64,000 bases of DNA, from assembly GCA_029252555.1 (NCBI GenBank), contig JAQXBF010000005.1:1-64000 (forward strand). Reading direction: 5' to 3'. Source of the DNA: Porticoccaceae bacterium (GTDB lineage: Bacteria > Pseudomonadota > Gammaproteobacteria > Pseudomonadales > Porticoccaceae). Below the pieces are notes generated by a model. It was not told where the DNA came from and did no database searches. It saw only the letters and a list, made by a program, of their open reading frames with translations. Below are positions 63,066 to 64,000 of the stretch, piece after piece (position 1 is the stretch's first letter; every line of letters starts with the position of its first letter). Position numbers and translations under genes: made by a program.

Positions 63066-63207
63066 TGACGTCTCCTGAAGGGGGTTCTGTTATAATAATC
63101 GGCAGGGATTATGACCCGCGCTATTTGGTCTATGCAACAAAATATATGTTTGTCTCATTCTCCTCATAAACCACTAACCCAAGAACACAAGAACTAATAG
63201 ATCCGCC

Positions 63208-64000
63208 ATGATTTCATTGTCAGATATAGAATTGCGTCGCGGCACCAAGGTGCTTCTCAGGGAAGCGGAGCTCGTGATTCATCCAGGCCAGCATATAGGT
63301 ATTATTGGCGCAAACGGTTGTGGTAAGTCGAGCCTCTTCAAGCTACTTCTGGGAAAAATAGCGCCAGATGCGGGCAATTTATTTATCCCCAGTGATTGGA
63401 ATATAGCGCATATGGCCCAGGAGCTAGCCAGCACCAATAGCAGCGCATTGGATTATGTGTTGGATGGCGACCCCGAATTACGTCGCACTGAGGTGGCCAT
63501 TGAAGAGGCCCTACAGTTAGAAGATAACGATCGGTTGGCTACAGAATATGAAAAGATGGACGCCATCAATGGTTTTGATGCCCAGTACCGCGCCGAGCAA
63601 TTACTCCATGGTTTGGGGTTCCACCAGTCCGAAGTTGGTCGCCCGGTCAGTAGCTTTTCTGGGGGCTGGCGAATAAGGCTAAATCTTGCTCAGGCACTTA
63701 TGAGCCCTTCCGATTTACTTATGCTGGATGAACCTACTAACCACCTAGATCTGGATGCGACTTTGTGGCTCGAGCAATGGCTAAAAGTGTATCCGGGTAC
63801 TCTGTTAATTATTTCCCACGATAGGGACTTTATTGACAATGTAGTCGAGCGTATTGTGCACATAGAGCGCGAGCAGTCGATTAGCTACAAGGGCAATTAT
63901 TCTGACTTCGAGCGAGTTCGTGCAGAGCGTCTTGCACTGCATCAGGCGAGTTTTGAAAAACAGCAAAAACGGCGCAAAGATGTTGAAGCATTTGTCGCTC
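63208..64000 (+). CDS. yheS: ABC-F family ATPase YheS, N-terminal part (partial)
   Basis: Reads from ATG 63208 to the window edge (264 codons), so the C-terminus is missing. LRRGTKVLLREAELVIHPGQ, Walker A GIIGANGCGKSSLFKLLLGK, signature FSGGWRIRLNLAQALM and Walker B LLMLDEPTNHLDLDA are followed by the IISHDRDFID switch and the ISYKGNYSDFERVRAERLALHQASFEKQ arm, which resembles E. coli YheS more than Uup. Such proteins resolve ribosome stalling. It is the second ABC-F gene here besides ettA. Confidence 0.9.
   Translation, partial: MISLSDIELRRGTKVLLREAELVIHPGQHIGIIGANGCGKSSLFKLLLGKIAPDAGNLFIPSDWNIAHMAQELASTNSSALDYVLDGDPELRRTEVAIEEALQLEDNDRLATEYEKMDAINGFDAQYRAEQLLHGLGFHQSEVGRPVSSFSGGWRIRLNLAQALMSPSDLLMLDEPTNHLDLDATLWLEQWLKVYPGTLLIISHDRDFIDNVVERIVHIEREQSISYKGNYSDFERVRAERLALHQASFEKQQKRRKDVEAFVA

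Noticed and set aside
63065-63096. TTGACG...TATAAT as a promoter for the yheS gene
   Set aside because: The spacer is 20 bases, too long for a confident sigma-70 promoter.
1-64000. CRISPR arrays, insertion sequences, tRNA or rRNA genes
   Set aside because: None was seen on reading either strand; no regular repeat-spacer series, transposase or cloverleaf sequence was recognised.

Overview
The window is a stretch of chromosome from a gammaproteobacterium of moderate GC, most likely a marine, oligotroph-type member of the Cellvibrionales/SAR92 (Porticoccaceae) group. This placement is an inference from gene content: E. coli-like core operons (alpha ribosomal operon; apaH-apaG-ksgA-pdxA-surA-lptD; miaB-phoH-ybeY-corC-lnt; leuS-lptE-holA), the Pseudomonas-type amgK-murU pair, a complete type II secretion locus, vitamin B12 salvage, and a likely halohydrin dehalogenase. 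There are no tRNA or rRNA genes, no CRISPR array, no insertion sequence and no prophage structure. The window opens inside rpsM and closes inside a yheS-type ABC-F gene.

Layout. 1-2650: end of the alpha operon (rpsM', rpsK, rpsD, rpoA, rplQ) with a strong terminator. 2688-9534 (minus): outer-membrane biogenesis, rRNA methylation and pyridoxine operon. 9704-13411 (plus): amgK-murU cell-wall recycling, a VanZ-like protein, a DUF2007 protein and a DASS-family transporter. 13416-23601 (minus): holA, lptE, leuS, an exported peroxiredoxin, lnt, corC, ybeY, phoH, miaB. 23743-24471: two small convergent genes. 24714-37215 (plus): type II secretion genes gspE-F-G-H-I-J-K-L-M-C-D followed by an ExeA-like ATPase and GspB. 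37237-41953 (minus): aceK, a lambda P-like protein with a three-repeat DnaT-like protein, a likely halohydrin dehalogenase and a GNAT acetyltransferase. 42075-50769 (plus): radA, then a promoter and cobalamin riboswitch controlling btuB, a DUF71 PP-loop protein, a cytosolic BtuF-like protein, cobO and btuC-btuD-btuF. 50900-52210 (minus): the ammonium transporter amt behind a sigma-54 promoter and NtrC-like sites. 52482-63065: small stress, envelope and unknown genes, ettA, an enoyl-reductase-like protein, a glutathione transferase and a large secreted M6 metalloprotease. 63208 onward: yheS.

How the parts work together. Envelope building is well represented: SurA, LptD, LptE, Lnt and MurU/AmgK. 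The type II secretion machine could export proteins such as the M6 protease. The B12 block imports and adenosylates corrinoids and appears to be switched by the riboswitch. The ammonium transporter seems to be under nitrogen control.

The most unusual items are: (1) the gene at 40782-41462, which looks like a short-chain dehydrogenase but carries the full halohydrin-dehalogenase signature in place of the NAD-binding and Lys motifs; (2) the overlapping pair at 39016-40720, which looks like a domesticated phage-type helicase-loading module; (3) the DUF71 plus signal-less BtuF-like pair in the B12 operon; and (4) the nitrogen-control region of amt.
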